64,000 bases of DNA from Marisa cornuarietis (lineage: Eukaryota > Mollusca > Gastropoda > Architaenioglossa > Ampullariidae). The notes under the pieces are model-generated. The model searched no databases. It had not been told where the DNA came from and saw only the letters and a program-made list of their open reading frames with translations. The stretch's first letter is position 1, and the number at the start of each line of letters is the position of its first letter. Below are positions 37,084 to 50,119 of this stretch, piece after piece. The DNA lies in assembly GCA_004794655.1 (NCBI GenBank), contig SMMW01000638.1, positions 310,001-374,000 on the forward strand, written 5' to 3'. The position numbers and the translations under genes are program-made.

Positions 37084-37093
37084 GGGAATTCCC
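37084..37093. promoter_or_regulatory. Perfect NF-kB/Rel consensus site upstream of TNF-B
   Basis: GGGAATTCCC, a palindromic match to GGGRNWYYCC, 143 bp before the TNF-B ATG and so in the expected proximal promoter or 5' leader. Rel-family control of TNF ligands is well known in animals; use of this copy is inferred. Confidence 0.5.
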
Positions 37094-37963
37094 CTTCTGC
37101 CTGGAGAGGCGAGCGAGCCAGCGTTGTACCAGTCTTTCCCGTCAGCTTCGCCAGGGCTAATTTTAAAATAAGTTCTGTTGATAATATAGTAGTATGGGGT
37201 AGGACACGCATTACACACACACACACACACACACACAGAGGGATAAAGAAGTAGGTGACATACATGCACTGGCCAGTCGGCGACCTTGTGACCAAAAGAG
37301 AGCGGGAGGGGGTCTGGAGGAAAACCACTGGCCGATCGGCGTCCCTGCCGAATATGGGGCGCCAAGAGGGGAATTTTCTTAAATTTGCTATTTCTAGCTA
37401 TACATTGCATTTTATACTTATAGATTGAATTTTATATTTATACAATTAATTCTATACTTATAGATTGCATTCTATAAGTAAAAAATGTATAATTCTACAT
37501 TGCAATGTGTAGCTAGAGAGAGAAAACTCGGTAAAAACCGAAGTGTTTCATTTATATTATACTCAGAAGTTGCTATCCAATTCATTCTATATATATACCT
37601 TTCAATTCTTTAGCTATAGAATGCATTCTAGCTATACAATCTATATTTATACATTGCATTCTATAACTTCTGACGAAATGTATACGGAACGAGGCTGGCT
37701 CATTTGCATATGGGAAAAGAAGGTCAAAGTGCAACCAATCAGTGCACTCATTGTCATTGTCACACCTGTCCTCTGGCGCACAAGTAAAGCCTGGACCCAC
37801 GACAGTGTTGTGTTGATTATTGTGGTGAGACTGCGCAACCTACCCTCGTCCTACCGTCTTACAATAATATTCCAACGTTAGCTTTAGTGTAATTGTAGTG
37901 TAGTTGGTCTAATTTTTAGGTCAGTCCACAAAACATGTGAAAAAAACACATACCTTTAAATAG

Positions 37964-38018
<55 letters not shown>

Positions 38019-38874
38019 CGGAAATGACAAAGCTTCAGATGTCACAGTCATGTTTATCAATGTTTAAATTACAGTATAGTCAAATCTTTGCTAGATAAGG
38101 AGAGAATTGACATATCGATAAAGTAACAAGCAAGAGAAAGCGCCCCTCATCACTACTCTGGCTCACAAAATGACTGACAGCTTACCCTTGTTGTATTGAG
38201 GCTATATATAGATATATTATCTCTAATACAGAAAACACGTGTCAAGGAGTGAGTAGAAATTTTTCAGAAAGAGCGATCAGCACTGAGTGTATCAGGGAAG
38301 ATATGGCGGTGAGTCGCTGGCTTTGCTCTTTGTTGCAAAACTAGGTCACCCGTCATGTGATGTGCTTTACCTGGTGAGGTTACCTGCACGGGCCTCAACT
38401 TCCAGTAAACAAACTCAGTGTCTAGCTCCCCTCCAATGTCAGGGTCTGTCTGCCCTCCTGTACAACATTTTTTTTTAAATGTGAAGGGCGAGCCTAGCAG
38501 TGCAGCATGAAGTCAAGCCAAGCGTACAATAAACCTGGACAACCACTGCAACCAGACCTTGCGGGGGGGGGGGAGGTCTTGTCGCGCGGGCATTTCACGC
38601 ATCGCTTAACCTCTGACCTGCCGTCAGCTGGCGGGTGGCCAGGTGAGTGAGTGGCGTGTGGGTCAAGTCGCGCAGCTGGAGTGGACTGTCGACATTTGCA
38701 TATATACGCGTCCTTGACATCCCATCGGTTAGGAATACCTTGGGAAATCCGCGCGTCCGCAATCGCAAACCAGAAACAAGGGAGGCAAGCGCGGGATTTT
38801 CCAGGTTGTCTCCAACAATCATGGGACATGTTTACATCTTTTCTCCTGCCTGCTGCACTTTGTTATAAAGATAT
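37094..38874. other. Intergenic DNA upstream of TNF-B, partly AT-rich repeat
   Basis: No gene. Between 37380 and 37680, short variants of ctatacattgcattctat recur, an irregular AT-rich repeat. A (GT)n run lies at 37965-38014. A second, imperfect kB-like GGGGAATTTTC occurs at about 37367. Confidence 0.45.
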
Positions 38875-39246
38875 ACCGTAAATTTCGGTCTACTTAGCCC
38901 ACCTATTTATGAGCGCACCCAATAAAAAAAAGAGTTAATTCTTTTACAAATAAGCCGCAATGGTTTATAGGCCGCACATATATAAAACGTTAAAACTGCA
39001 TCGTAGACATTTTGTCTCGTTTTCGGTATGATGAGGATGTGTGTTTCAGCACAACTGACCTGAATCCTTCATTTCTATGCGGCTTTGATTAAAAGTCGGA
39101 ATAGTTAACTGTAACATCATTAGCATAAAGCTCTTTGAAAACTTAATCGGAATCTGAAAAATCCGCAAGCAAGCCACATCGCTGTTTAAGCCGCAGGGCC
39201 TAAAATTGGGAACAAAAGTTGCTGGTTGTAGTCCGAAATTTACGGT
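38875..39246. mobile_element. Short inverted-repeat DNA transposon (MITE-like), 372 bp
   Basis: The left end ACCGTAAATTTCGGTCTAC and the inverted right end ACCGTAAATTTCGGACTAC differ at one base, so the terminal inverted repeat is at least 19 bp. The interior repeats AAGCCGCA-type motifs (near 38955, 38970 and 39190). There is no transposase frame. An obvious target duplication was not found at the borders, so the superfamily is not assigned. Confidence 0.75.
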
Positions 39247-39950
39247 TCTCTTCGAAAAGCCAAAGTAAGCTGCACTTTGTTGTTTGGTAAATACCATTTG
39301 ACAAGGCAGCAACATCAGTGTCGATGAGAGTGACTAGCAAGAGTCTCAAATTGGCTGAAAGCAATCAAAGAGTTTCTGAGAATCACTCATAAAGATTGGG
39401 TTACAAACGAAGAGCAAGAGACACTTGCAATGTCGGTGTGACATGCGCCCCCCCCCCCATTCTTAATTACTGTCTGCTTCTATGTCATCGACGATCTCCA
39501 AGATGTCATCCCATGAATCGATGTGATTGGTTGTATCTCAAATACTCTGTTTGTGCGAAGATTTCTTACCGCTTGACACAGCATCAAGAATGCAGCAGCC
39601 ATCTTCAGTGAGCCTCCAGCGAGTTAGAGACTGGGGGAGTCGTCTGTAGCTTGGAGGCTGACAAGACCCACATTTAATTGCACTTAGAGACTCGGTCGGT
39701 TTTTACCAGTCTGTAAGTGGCTTCGAGATGCGACAAGACCTCGGTGTCCAGCCGTCTTTTCAGTGTAATACAGCCTGAGCTGCTTCACAGAGTAAAACTC
39801 AAACAATCATTCAACCAGGTGAACCAGTCATCTTGACTTTGTCTCGTCACGGGACCCTCTAGCCCGGGACGAGTCATTAAGGTCCAGCAATGACTTCTCC
39901 ACAGACCAGTGCAAGGTAAGGGCAAGAACAAGTGTCCTGAACATCGCTTC
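39247..39950. other. Intergenic DNA, no gene recognised
   Basis: Nothing recognisable apart from a homopolymer C run near 39449. Confidence 0.4.
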
Positions 39951-40800
39951 ATTCAGTTTGGCCAGCAAGCTGCAAGCACGACTCAACCACTTCTACGATT
40001 TCATAAAGTCTGTCTATTGTCAACAGTCGTCTGGATATTCCTTTGTGCCAATGGTCAAAAGCTTCTGACAAAGAAGCAAACCATCCTAGAAAGATGGGTT
40101 GAGCCATTCTAAACCGCCCATTCTTCAGTAATGATGAAGCCTTTGCCCGCTTGGTTGAGAAACATTTCGATCTTGACACGCAACCCACAGCAGAGGCAGG
40201 CGAGGAGGTCATCAAGCAAAGAGTAAATGGTAAGACCCCGGGATCAGATATTATCCTTTCCGAGCTCTACAAACCCCGCGTGTGGCCCTATTGAAGCAAA
40301 TGAGCTTATTGTTCCAGTCCGTGTGAGATGAATGCACGATCTCTTAGTAATCTAAGGTCGCCGTTATATTCCACATCTACAAAAGAAAGGACAACCACCA
40401 GTCCTGCAATAACAACAGGACCATCTCTGTGCCTTCCACAGCAGAGAAATTCCTTGCATGACTCCTCCTTAACCACTAGCCCTTGGTATGGATAGTCTCA
40501 TTGAAAGCCATCTGGGCTCGGCGCCAAAACCATAATCTTTGCTGACAACCACATTCAGGAAAAATTTAAAGAACAGATCTGCAATCTGTGAAGAACTAGT
40601 TAGCCTAATCATGACCATGGATATGATTGGCCGTTGGAAGATAATCGAGAAGTTAAGCATTTGAAACATTTTCATTCGTCCGGCAGCTCATGAAGGGATG
40701 ATGGTCACAGAGTTGCTGGATCAATGGCGTCAAGCAGGTCTGTGTGCTTCCCACAACCCTTCTTCCCCAAGGTCCTTTACTCGTGACCACCCAACCTGAC
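39951..40800 (+). mobile_element. Decayed non-LTR retrotransposon reverse transcriptase
   Basis: Blocks of a LINE reverse transcriptase lie in order on the + strand but in shifting frames with stops: LLTKKQTILERW (about 40054), GKTPGSDI (about 40229), an FHIYKRKD region with STAEKFLA (40370-40460), and NGVKQVCVLPT (about 40722), which corresponds to the conserved NGVKQGCVLAPT block. The FADD catalytic block is absent. This is the same general LINE type as the endonuclease remnant at 14481. No function is expected. Confidence 0.65.
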
Positions 40801-41696
40801 AAAACACCCTGACACAGCGCCCTCACCCCGGGAACCCATGCCGCTGATGCCAGACATGTCAGGAAATATTTATTTATGTATTTGTTCATTTATTTAAAGT
40901 TATGGTCGTTATCAGCTTGCACTTGACGAATAAATGTTTGGAGCGCTCAGTTCAGTTTTGAGAATTGTTTGCGGGACTGTGTGATGGCTACCTCCTCCAG
41001 TATTGAATGTCTGAATACTTGACTCCAAACTCCTTAAAACGTTCAGCTGCAGCAAACCGACTGTAATAGTCAGTTTTGAAAGAAAAGACACAATTTGATT
41101 TTTCAACAAGGTACCAAAAACAGAAACAAAAATAGAAGAAAAAATCAGTGTAGTTTAGCCATTTATTTGTGTAAACTCATGTTTTATGTTCCAATTCAAG
41201 CGTAGATGACATTCAGCGCACTGACAACAGTACATGAAGCACACCAACACCACCTACAGCGATACATTGAAGCTGAAAGTCTACAGACAGAGAGAAGACA
41301 GGCTTCACCACACAAACATGTACAGAGCTGGAGACCAAGACAAGCTGGCATTTGCCTGTGAGGTCCGCTACAGGATGACTGATGTCGAGGCCATACCTGT
41401 AGATATCTGCATCATTGCAGAAGGGCTTTGCCATCTCATCCATCCTCTCGCCCCAACCTGTTGTGTAGGAGCGGTTCCCTCAAAATAATGTACACGTCTA
41501 TTTATCACATCACACTGCACAAACCTTTGTTCGGGCGACTCCTTGGAATGTAAGTCAAGAAGTTTAATGTCAGACTCTTGCAAGTCATTGACATAAAGGT
41601 CAGTGGCAGGTAATGTCCGACTCTTCAGACTGTCACTTGTCACTTGTCAAGTTACCATAGCGATTGTCCTCAAAATGTCACTGATCACTTATCCAC
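40801..41696. other. Downstream flank of TNF-C
   Basis: No gene recognised. AATAAA on the - strand at 41162-41167 could be a distant polyadenylation signal for TNF-C. Confidence 0.35.
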
Positions 41697-43973
41697 TTAC
41701 TCCCCGACCCTAAACAAACCAAAAAAGCTGCCTTTCTCGTCGTTGGACACGAGGGAGGAATTGGCGACCTTAACATACAGTTTGTCTCCCTTGTGGAGAG
41801 CAAAGAGTCCCCCCACGTAGCTACTGTGCTGGTCGGTTTGCTGGCCGTAGCGGGTGTGGCGGGTCTTGAGGACGATACCCGACAGGTTGGGGTCCACCAG
41901 ACTCTCACGGTACACGTAGCTGCTGACCCACTGAGGACCGCCATCGATGTTGCCGGCGCTGAGGTCGTAGAGGATGTGACAGTAGATGTAGTACATGCCG
42001 GGCGTGATGACGTACACAGCGTTGTCGTGAAAGGTCAGGCCGGGTCGCACGTGCGACAGTCCAAAACTATTCGGGCTTTTCCACTGTTGTACCTCCCCTC
42101 TCCCTGTACCTTTGATAATAAACAGACACTTTATGTGTATAGATACAACTGTTTTAAGGACCGATAAGGGATACATTTATATATATATATATATCGGTTT
42201 TAACAAGATTAGGTATTCTAATGTAATTTAATAAATGTTATTAAAACAAAAAGTATAACATAAATAACAAATGAGAGAAAAAAAAAACAAAAATAAAACT
42301 GAAAAGAACGACTGAGCGAGAAATATAAAACATTTGTCTGGTATCACTGGTAACTATGCTGTATGAGCAGACCTCAAGGATGGAGACGTTTGTCTGATAC
42401 ACAAACCATGTTAATGTTTCCTTGAACCGGATAAACAACTTTTGCTTTTATTTTAGAGCTCGAGGTGTGAATATCTTCTTATCGACTGTATTTACACACA
42501 GCTCCCTATACACACTTATTTCACAATAAAACAGATAAAGGTCGACTGATTATGCAATCATCGGGGGGGGGAGGTGGGGGGAAGTCGAGTGTCGGATCCC
42601 GATAACAAGTTTCGTTTGGCCCAGCGCCACAAAGATTGCAGCAACCTATCTGAGCTTTTATTTTTAGACTCACACGTCATCCTCGATCCAGCTCAGTAGG
42701 CTACTTAAGGTCAAGGACGTGACCCAGCTGGTTTTACTGGTTGCTTGACTATCAATGTTTGACTATCAATGTTTGACTATCAATGTTTGGGTATCAAGGT
42801 TTGTGTATCAATGTTTGGGCTTGAAATGTCTGCCTTAGCAGGTCACGTGTCCTTGCCACCTGTATATGTGGCTGACTGTGAGATATCACATGTCGGGCCA
42901 ACAACAAAGTCATAATGAGGTTAATATACAGGTGTTACAAGCTGGTCAAGACAGTTGTGTGGACTACAACCCTCACCAGCTTTGAAGAGCAAATGAGCCG
43001 ACACTGCACTGGAGTCGTTTCTCCTGGTGGTGGTCTGACCTACAGCAGGTTCAACTCTCTCTGCAGGTACAAGAGTCGAGCAGTCAGACATGAAAGGGTG
43101 TAAATTAAAACAACTTCATAGCAAACATGTGGTCTGAGCTCAACACACAGGATACTTTCTAGGAAAAGGATGAGGAAATGCAAAAAAAAAAAAAATCCTG
43201 TGTTACCTTATAGATATCAGATAACTTCTTATTATTTAATTGTGTTTATTACCTTTGTGTTAATACTTTTACTCGTGATTTTTGTTGGTGTAAACTACCA
43301 GTGAAATACAAAGTCGTATTCTCACCTGCAAAACTTTTGATCGTTTGCTGCCGCTGAATGATCTGGAATAAAATTAACGATTAAGATAATTATTGCTGGG
43401 TTTTTAGTTATTTCTAGTGTGTGCAACCTCTTTATAAATGTTACTTGCAAAAAATACAAATATGGTGAGGTTTGGCTGGGTTGCTGCTCACTAAGCTACT
43501 GAGACAATGAGAGGCGACTTTACCAGTTTCAGGAGGGCAGCGAATTGCGCGTTAGTGCGCGCGCAGCAGACGGTGGAGTCACTGTCCTCGTCCTTCCTGA
43601 CATCGAGCTGGTCACGCACTGACGAACCTGTGTCACTGACGGGGTCAGAGTTCAGCTGCACACAGGGCAGACAAACCTCGTCACTCACTGCCACTTGTGC
43701 TTCCACGTCCCCGCGTTTGATGTCGATGTCGTAAAAAAAAACGAAGGCGCAGACGACAGAGACAGCGAGCAGACTGACGACACTGAGGACAAGAGAAATG
43801 ACGGTAACAACGACCAGTCTCCGCCTCCTCCCTCTGGCTTCTGTCTGTTGGCGGTCTGGGAGGCCTCCTCCTTTCACGAGCAGCTCCTCCTCAACTCGCC
43901 CAGCATACGTACTGCCGCTGTCACCGCTACTGGTGGAGTCCATGGAGGACTGGGAGGACAGGCGGAACTTCAT
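41697..43973 (-). CDS. TNF-superfamily ligand (TNF-C), four exons
   Basis: Exons 43973-43524, 43362-43326, 43060-42977 and 42109-41697 join in frame to 327 aa. The open frame runs upstream to 44090 but only from a TTG; the first ATG (43973, MKFRLSS) matches the start of TNF-D (MNSRPSS). An Arg-rich stop-transfer block, GRRRRL, precedes the signal-anchor (53-80). Stalk: CLPC (101-104) and CC (137-138). The microexon gives IIQRQQTIKSFA, and exon 3 ends SAHLLFKAG with an NDS sequon. Exon 4 has HVRPGLTFHDN, VYVITPGMYYIYCHI and GSFFGLFRVGE. TNF-D is its closest relative: their membrane regions are virtually identical. Upstream lie a TATA box and four perfect 52-bp repeats. Confidence 0.92.
42745..42820. 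repeat. 14-15-bp short tandem repeat in TNF-C intron 3
   Basis: About five units related to tgactatcaatgttt, the last ones diverged (gggtatcaaggttt). Confidence 0.8.
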
Positions 43974-44261
43974 GTTGCTGTTGTTGTAGGTGTCGGCAAA
44001 GTTGTATCGCTGTCTGTATCTTAAAGCGACTGCTGCGACTGTAAACCCTACTTGTGTCTTCCTTCGTCTTGGTGGCTCTCCTGTTCTCAAAGATCCTCAA
44101 ATGATAACTGAATTCCCTTGAAACGCTGAAAGTGGTAAAGAGAGCGATGTCCGAGAGGTGTGCTGTACGTGTGTGTGAATGTGTGTGAATGTGTGAGATT
44201 CAGTCGCGACACGCGATGTGACCCGCCCCCCTGTCCCTTGGCTGTGGTGCAGACAGTCGGA

Positions 44262-44270
44262 GTTTATATA
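44262..44270 (-). promoter_or_regulatory. TATA box of TNF-C
   Basis: TATATAAAC on the - strand, in a GC-rich context, about 290 bp before the TNF-C ATG. Transcription would begin near 44232, giving a leader of about 260 nt. Confidence 0.5.
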
Positions 44271-44690
44271 GGCAGCGGACAAGGAAGGTAAGCAACCTCG
44301 ATCTACCTCACAAGTCACGTGGGGCGAGTCTCGACCGCCGATGAAAAGCAGTGGCGGAGGTACACGGCTCGTCCTGCACTAGGCCCTCCCTCTACCCCTC
44401 ACCCCTTCCCCGCCCCCTCCCCCAGCTGTTTACTTACAACTCAAAATGAAAGAAAGGCTATGGCAGGGCAGCAGCACCTACATGCAGAAAATGAATTTAA
44501 TGAGCTGCACGTTTGAAGTAAGCGTGTTTATTCACACGGTGAAAATTATGGGATCGTGAATGCTTGATGGTATATGCTGAGGTGTTGTAATGCACGCATT
44601 TAACTTTGCAATACAACATATACACTGCTTAGAATATGGATAGTTTGCGAAAGAAGGCATTTAGTTTGTGAACTATGATGGCCAAAGCTA

Positions 44691-44898
44691 ACACCTGCAC
44701 TGTGTACAGCACACACGTCAGTCTCCTTACTTACAGGTGAGAACACCTGCACTGTGTACAGCACACACGTCAGTCTCCTTACTTACAGGTGAGAACACCT
44801 GCACTGTGTACAGCACACACGTCAGTCTCCTTACTTACAGGTGAGAACACCTGCACTGTGTACAGCACACACGTCAGTCTCCTTACTTACAGGTGAGA
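44691..44898. repeat. Four perfect 52-bp tandem repeats upstream of TNF-C
   Basis: Units start at 44691, 44743, 44795 and 44847 and appear identical. Each contains an ACGTCA half-CRE (cacacacgtcagtc) and the splice-like string cttacttacaggtgaga. The block lies 420-630 bp upstream of the TATA box. Identity between units implies recent amplification. Confidence 0.9.
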
Positions 44899-45115
44899 CA
44901 GGTCATCAGCAAACCGAAAGTCACCTCATTTCAGGTAACAAGGCGAGTGACATCGGGGCCTGCTTTTAGTTTCACTTCTCTCTCCCTTACTTCGTCTCTC
45001 TGTATGCGTGTGTCTGTGTGTATGTACATGTCCTGTGTGTCTGTGTGCATATGTGTGCGTGTGTGCATGTTCAAAATTGCGTGTGCGTTTTGTGGTGTGT
45101 GTATGTGTGTGTGCG

Positions 45116-45158
<43 letters not shown>

Positions 45159-47219
45159 AATGTAAACTATAAGTAGCGAACTTTTCAGGAACCTGTTTGG
45201 TGTCTGACCTATTTATCAAGTAACAAAGTGATAGTAAGATGACATCCTTATAGCCGGGTAGATATGGAATGTGGAATACCCGTGATAATACAGGGAAGTT
45301 TTGCAAAAAATGTAAACGTGAGATATACATACATACAAGATTATTTAGTGTAATATTTAAAATATAGTAAATAAGGTACCGTAATTACAATTATATCCAC
45401 GTGTTCTAACTGCTAGAGCTCATCAAATACTGAGATGTTAGTCTAGTCATTATTTTACAAGCTGTGCGTGATTAACTTGTGTTAGAAACATTAGTGTCAC
45501 CCTTACATAGTGTATGCATAGTAAAAACACATTGAGCAACAGAAATATATCATCGGTTTCTTTGTTCTCCTTTCTGTCTCTCTCTCTCTCTCTCTTACAT
45601 GCAGTCAAATGAAGTCTGTGAGAGCGAGAAACGTATAGAAACAGAGAGCTGATGTTGAAAATGTTATTTTTATATATTTATATGGGAAAGTTCCAGATCA
45701 GTGCTAATTAAAAATATAGATGCGGCTAGTGATATGGCTTACAAATTTAATTGGTCGCACTTCATACTTGCACAAGAAGACAGAGGCACAGATACCCGCA
45801 CAGTTATAACAACACGGGGTATGTGACAGGGTGAGAGTGTGCACACAGATAATGAAATACACTGACTTATACTGTTTGCTATTCAAGCAAAAGTTACATT
45901 GTTTCCATTCACACTATTATGCTTGCGCACGACGAAAACACACACACACACACACACACACGTACACGCAAACTCATCTGTTTTAACTCTTGTTTATTAC
46001 CACCAGGTACTGTTAGCCCCTTAAAAACCACTCAGGTAATTCATCAGTAACTCTTACTGTGTATGAACAGCAGAAGCTTTACTACACAGCGCAGTAAAAG
46101 TTCCCCCCCCCCCACACACACACACACAATGGGTAGAAGTAATCTTATTAAATTTCATCGCCCTCATTTCCAACAAAAAATGAATACAGACTTAAAGTAA
46201 TGCTAGGGGTCCTCACTTGTAGCGAGGTCGCTAACTGTACAGGTGAGGTGATAAGCCGCATTTCTCACAAACTAAATGCGTGCACAGGTAGCTTCCCGCC
46301 GAAGGTCAGGCAGATCGTTGCTGTGAATTTAATCTTTAGCCGCCAGGAACATTTTCTGGAAACTGGTCTTTATTATGCTATACTTTAAAAACACTAAGCC
46401 ACCCTAAACTATTGCCTTTTGTACCCTACTGCCATTTGTGAAGACTGATACATCTTCGCAGTGTTAACCTACCTCAGGTAAATGTGTCGACACTTGAAGT
46501 GTCAGTATATTACTATATTGGGTACACGTCTATAAATAGCCCATACCTAAAGATTTTCCCCCGTTAAATGGAGCATTGAGTATAATTAAATTTGTTAATT
46601 GAAGTAGAAAATTGTAAGTACTAACTTGTAAAGAAAGTATTAATTACTATGGTACGAGTGATGCTCCATACTGTGACAATGGGCGACATAGGCGCTAGTA
46701 GAGACCGTTTCTCATAAATAGTCATGTGATGCTGATATAAATATTGCTGAGCTCCTGACATGTAGCAATGAGAAAGGTGATAAGTACTTTGTACTAGTCA
46801 ATGCTTTTACCGACAGTCAGGGGGGTGTCATTGAAATCCAGTTTCTTACTTGAACCTCATCAGCCTCTGGACACCCACCGTGCTTTGAGTTTAGGACAGA
46901 ATGCAGAGCTCATGGAGATACCACAGCATAGATTTGTCTCCATTTTATCAAATTAAGTATCGTGTTGCAGATAAAATTACATCACATAATAAGACATTAA
47001 AGAAAATGCTTGGTGTTTCAGTATGGAATGTTAGTCTTGTAGATATCAGTTCAGAGAAATGTTTGTACCCAAAATATGTCGATGATCTAAACCGAGATTG
47101 AAACCAAACTTGAGTGAAACCAAGTCTTCAAAATGATAAGAGAGAACAATTATTATCAGTCAACATCAAGTGTTGTTTCTAATGGCATTAAATCCGTGAG
47201 AAAAATCAGCACAGCACAC

Positions 47220-47259
<40 letters not shown>

Positions 47260-47977
47260 TAAACATGTTTGCACATAAATGGGAGCATTATATATCATGT
47301 TTGTTCATAGCAATATATTGCATCCATGCCCATGCAACATTTGTTGAAGGCATCAGTGAGCTCAAGATGCTATACGATGTATTTCCTGCTGACTGTGATG
47401 TCTGATGTTTTCACAGAGATGCCGAATGAGTAGATTGTCCCTTTGGACTCTCATGTCTCATGTCTCATGTCTCATGTATCATTGATGGATATGTTTAGGG
47501 CGGATTTGGACAAATGCTGCATTGCACTCAATATTACACAATCACCAGGAAGCAACTGTATCTCACTAGACTTTAAACACAGGAAGAGGAGGACGATTTC
47601 AGGCATGAAGATGGTGTCGTTTTTTAACCACCTCCGTCTACTTGTTGTTCAGATACTGAGCAGCTCGCTTTTCCTCCCTAGTTTACTGTCTTCATGCTCT
47701 CAGCTACTCCTTTACAATGTGAGAATTAATATGAAACCTACTCCTGTGCAGTCTTGGAGCTATATTAATAGAGAGTTATATTTATGAAGAGCTATATTAA
47801 TATAGAAAGCACGTGAGGATGATAGGAAAGGACACGAAAGGCTTTGGAGATGAATGATTGGTATCTGTAGTCCTTGTCACAAAATGTTAGTACTCACTGA
47901 AGATGTTCTTTACCTGCTGCATTGGTAATACGATATCACACACAAAACAGTTAAATAGAATACCAATGTTCATCTGC

Positions 47978-48032
<55 letters not shown>

Positions 48033-48084
48033 TGAGCGAGTGTGTATATGTGTGTGAGAGTGTATGTGTGTGAGTGAGAGAGAA

Positions 48085-48130
<46 letters not shown>

Positions 48131-48281
48131 CCTGCGTGCGTGTGAGTGAGAAAGAGTGTGTATATATGTGTGTGAGAGTGTGTGTGGGAGTGAGAGAGAT
48201 ACTATATATATATATATATGTGCGTGTGAGTGAGAGAGTGTATATGTGTGAGTGACAGAGAGAATATATATATATATGTGT

Positions 48282-48326
<45 letters not shown>

Positions 48327-49064
48327 GGTATACACAACTGTCTAATTTTTAGAAAGATAAGTGATAGAGACAAAGAAAGTCAGAGATGGTGAGAAATCTT
48401 AAGTGAATAAGTTAATGACTCCAAAACACAGAGACATTATGTTACACCTGCGTGAGTCTGTGTAATATCAAAATAGAAAACTGAGATTTGAAACTATTGC
48501 AACATTTTGAGAAGGTCATGCTCAACGGCTTTCCCTCGGTCAGCCATTTTAGCTACCCCGGGTGTTCTCAGGCTTCACTTTGTAATAAAAGAACAAGTTG
48601 ACAGGTCCGACTATTTGTAGCCATGAAGTCATAAATGATTGCAGCATGTGAGTGTAACACCGACACCATGAGGTGGAAGAACAACTAACACACGCCTGAC
48701 GAGGAAAAATTAAGATTATCATTAAAGAGCTGTCTATAATTAATTTAGTGACTATTCCGATATCTTGCTTTAAACATTAATTACAGAGAATAGTGCACAT
48801 CACATGTAACTCGTTGACAAGAGAGAGACCGTATGGGAGGGGAGCTAACTCAGTGATGATGGAAGAGAGACTGAAACAGCGCTCGATATATATATATATA
48901 TATATATATCAGAGATTACCTGTGCATTTACGTTTCTACATTCTCAGACTTCGAGAAAAAAGAAGCATATAACTGGTTTACTATTTATAAAAAAAATAGA
49001 ATTGAACAGTATTACAGCTTGCACCGACCACAGAGTTTTATTACTTCAACACGTGAACATGTAG

Positions 49065-49121
<57 letters not shown>

Positions 49122-49374
49122 GCGCAAACACATTAAGTACACAATACAATATGACTGTCAGGTGCAGCCTGTACATGAGTATCACTATCCACTGTATGCA
49201 TCACATCATCACTATCAGGGGTAGCATGTAGCTTTTGAGCAGTAGATCATTGGTAACTGTTTAGTAGACAAGTACATCACGTGACACATTGGACACGTGT
49301 CACTTCACATCACACATGTCACACTGGCCACGCGTCACGCACCATCACTTCACGCACCATACATGCACCATTTG
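44899..49374. other. Intergenic DNA between TNF-C and TNF-D, with many microsatellites
   Basis: No gene recognised. Contains (GT)n at 45092-45157, short CA runs at 45943 and 46113, (CA)n at 47222-47257, the compound array at 47980-48325, (AT)n at 48883-48909 and (CA)n at 49068-49119. Confidence 0.5.
47980..48325. repeat. Compound GT/AT/GAGT microsatellite block
   Basis: About 345 bp alternating among (GT)n, (TA)n and gagtgaga units, with the motif tatatatgtgtgtgag recurring several times. Long apparent frames here translate to HT/IY repeats only. Confidence 0.9.
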
Positions 49375-49825
49375 ATATCACACATCACATTCTAGTCAAT
49401 CTTTACTTAGTATCACACTTCACATACTAGTCAATCTTTTCTCAATATCACACTTCACATACTAGTCAATCTTTTCTCAATATCTTTTCACACTTCACAT
49501 ACTAGTCAATCTTTTCAATATCACACTTCACATACTAATCAATCATTACTTAGTATCACACTTCACATACTAGTCAATCTTTTCTCAATATCACACTTCA
49601 CATACTAGTCAATCATTTCTCAATATCACACTTCACATACTAGTCAATCTTTTCTCAATATCACACTTCACATACTAGTCAATCATTTCTCAATATCACA
49701 CTTCACATACTAGTCAATCTTTTCTCAATATCACACTTCACATACTAGTCAATCATTTCTCAATATCACACTTCACATACTAGTCAATCTTTTCTCAATA
49801 TCACACTTCACATACTAGTCAATCA
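49375..49825. repeat. 35-bp minisatellite with 70-bp higher-order period
   Basis: About 12-13 units of tcacacttcacatactagtc followed by aatcttttctcaata. From about 49560 on, units alternate between cttttctc and catttctc variants, giving a 70-bp dimer that is itself repeated. It lies about 300 bp beyond the 3' end of TNF-D. Confidence 0.9.
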
Positions 49826-50119
49826 CGCCGCACACTGAGTGCATCGCACGCCATGACACATCTACCCGGGTGAAGTAGAGACGATGAGGACAAGTAAAGG
49901 GTAGCCGTTCAGAATGCATCTCTGCAAGAGGCCACGACTCTCTTCTCCCCGTCACCAGCTACTCGTACAACCCTGGGTGAGGCTGTCAAACAACATGAGT
50001 CTTGAAATGACTCAAGGAACACAAACACCTGCTCACACCTGCTTATGACATCTAGAAAATCTTCACATCCCACCAGCTTTCAACCTCAAATAATGTTACA
50101 GGGATGATGTCCTGTAAGT

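Noticed and set aside
43974..44090. Longer N-terminus for TNF-C starting at 44090
   Set aside because: The codon there is TTG; the first ATG at 43973 matches the start of TNF-D. The same reasoning moved TNF-A to 30047 and receptor 1 to 7664.
44105..44116. kB-like GGGAATTCAG near the TNF-C start
   Set aside because: The second half-site deviates at two bases and it lies within the predicted leader; not strong enough to list as a site.
46901..47101. 66-codon + strand frame
   Set aside because: Reads like ordinary protein sequence but is short, matches no family I know, and has no splice-bounded continuation.
47951..48373. 140-codon - strand frame rich in HTHTHT and IYIYI
   Set aside because: Pure translation of GT/AT microsatellites.
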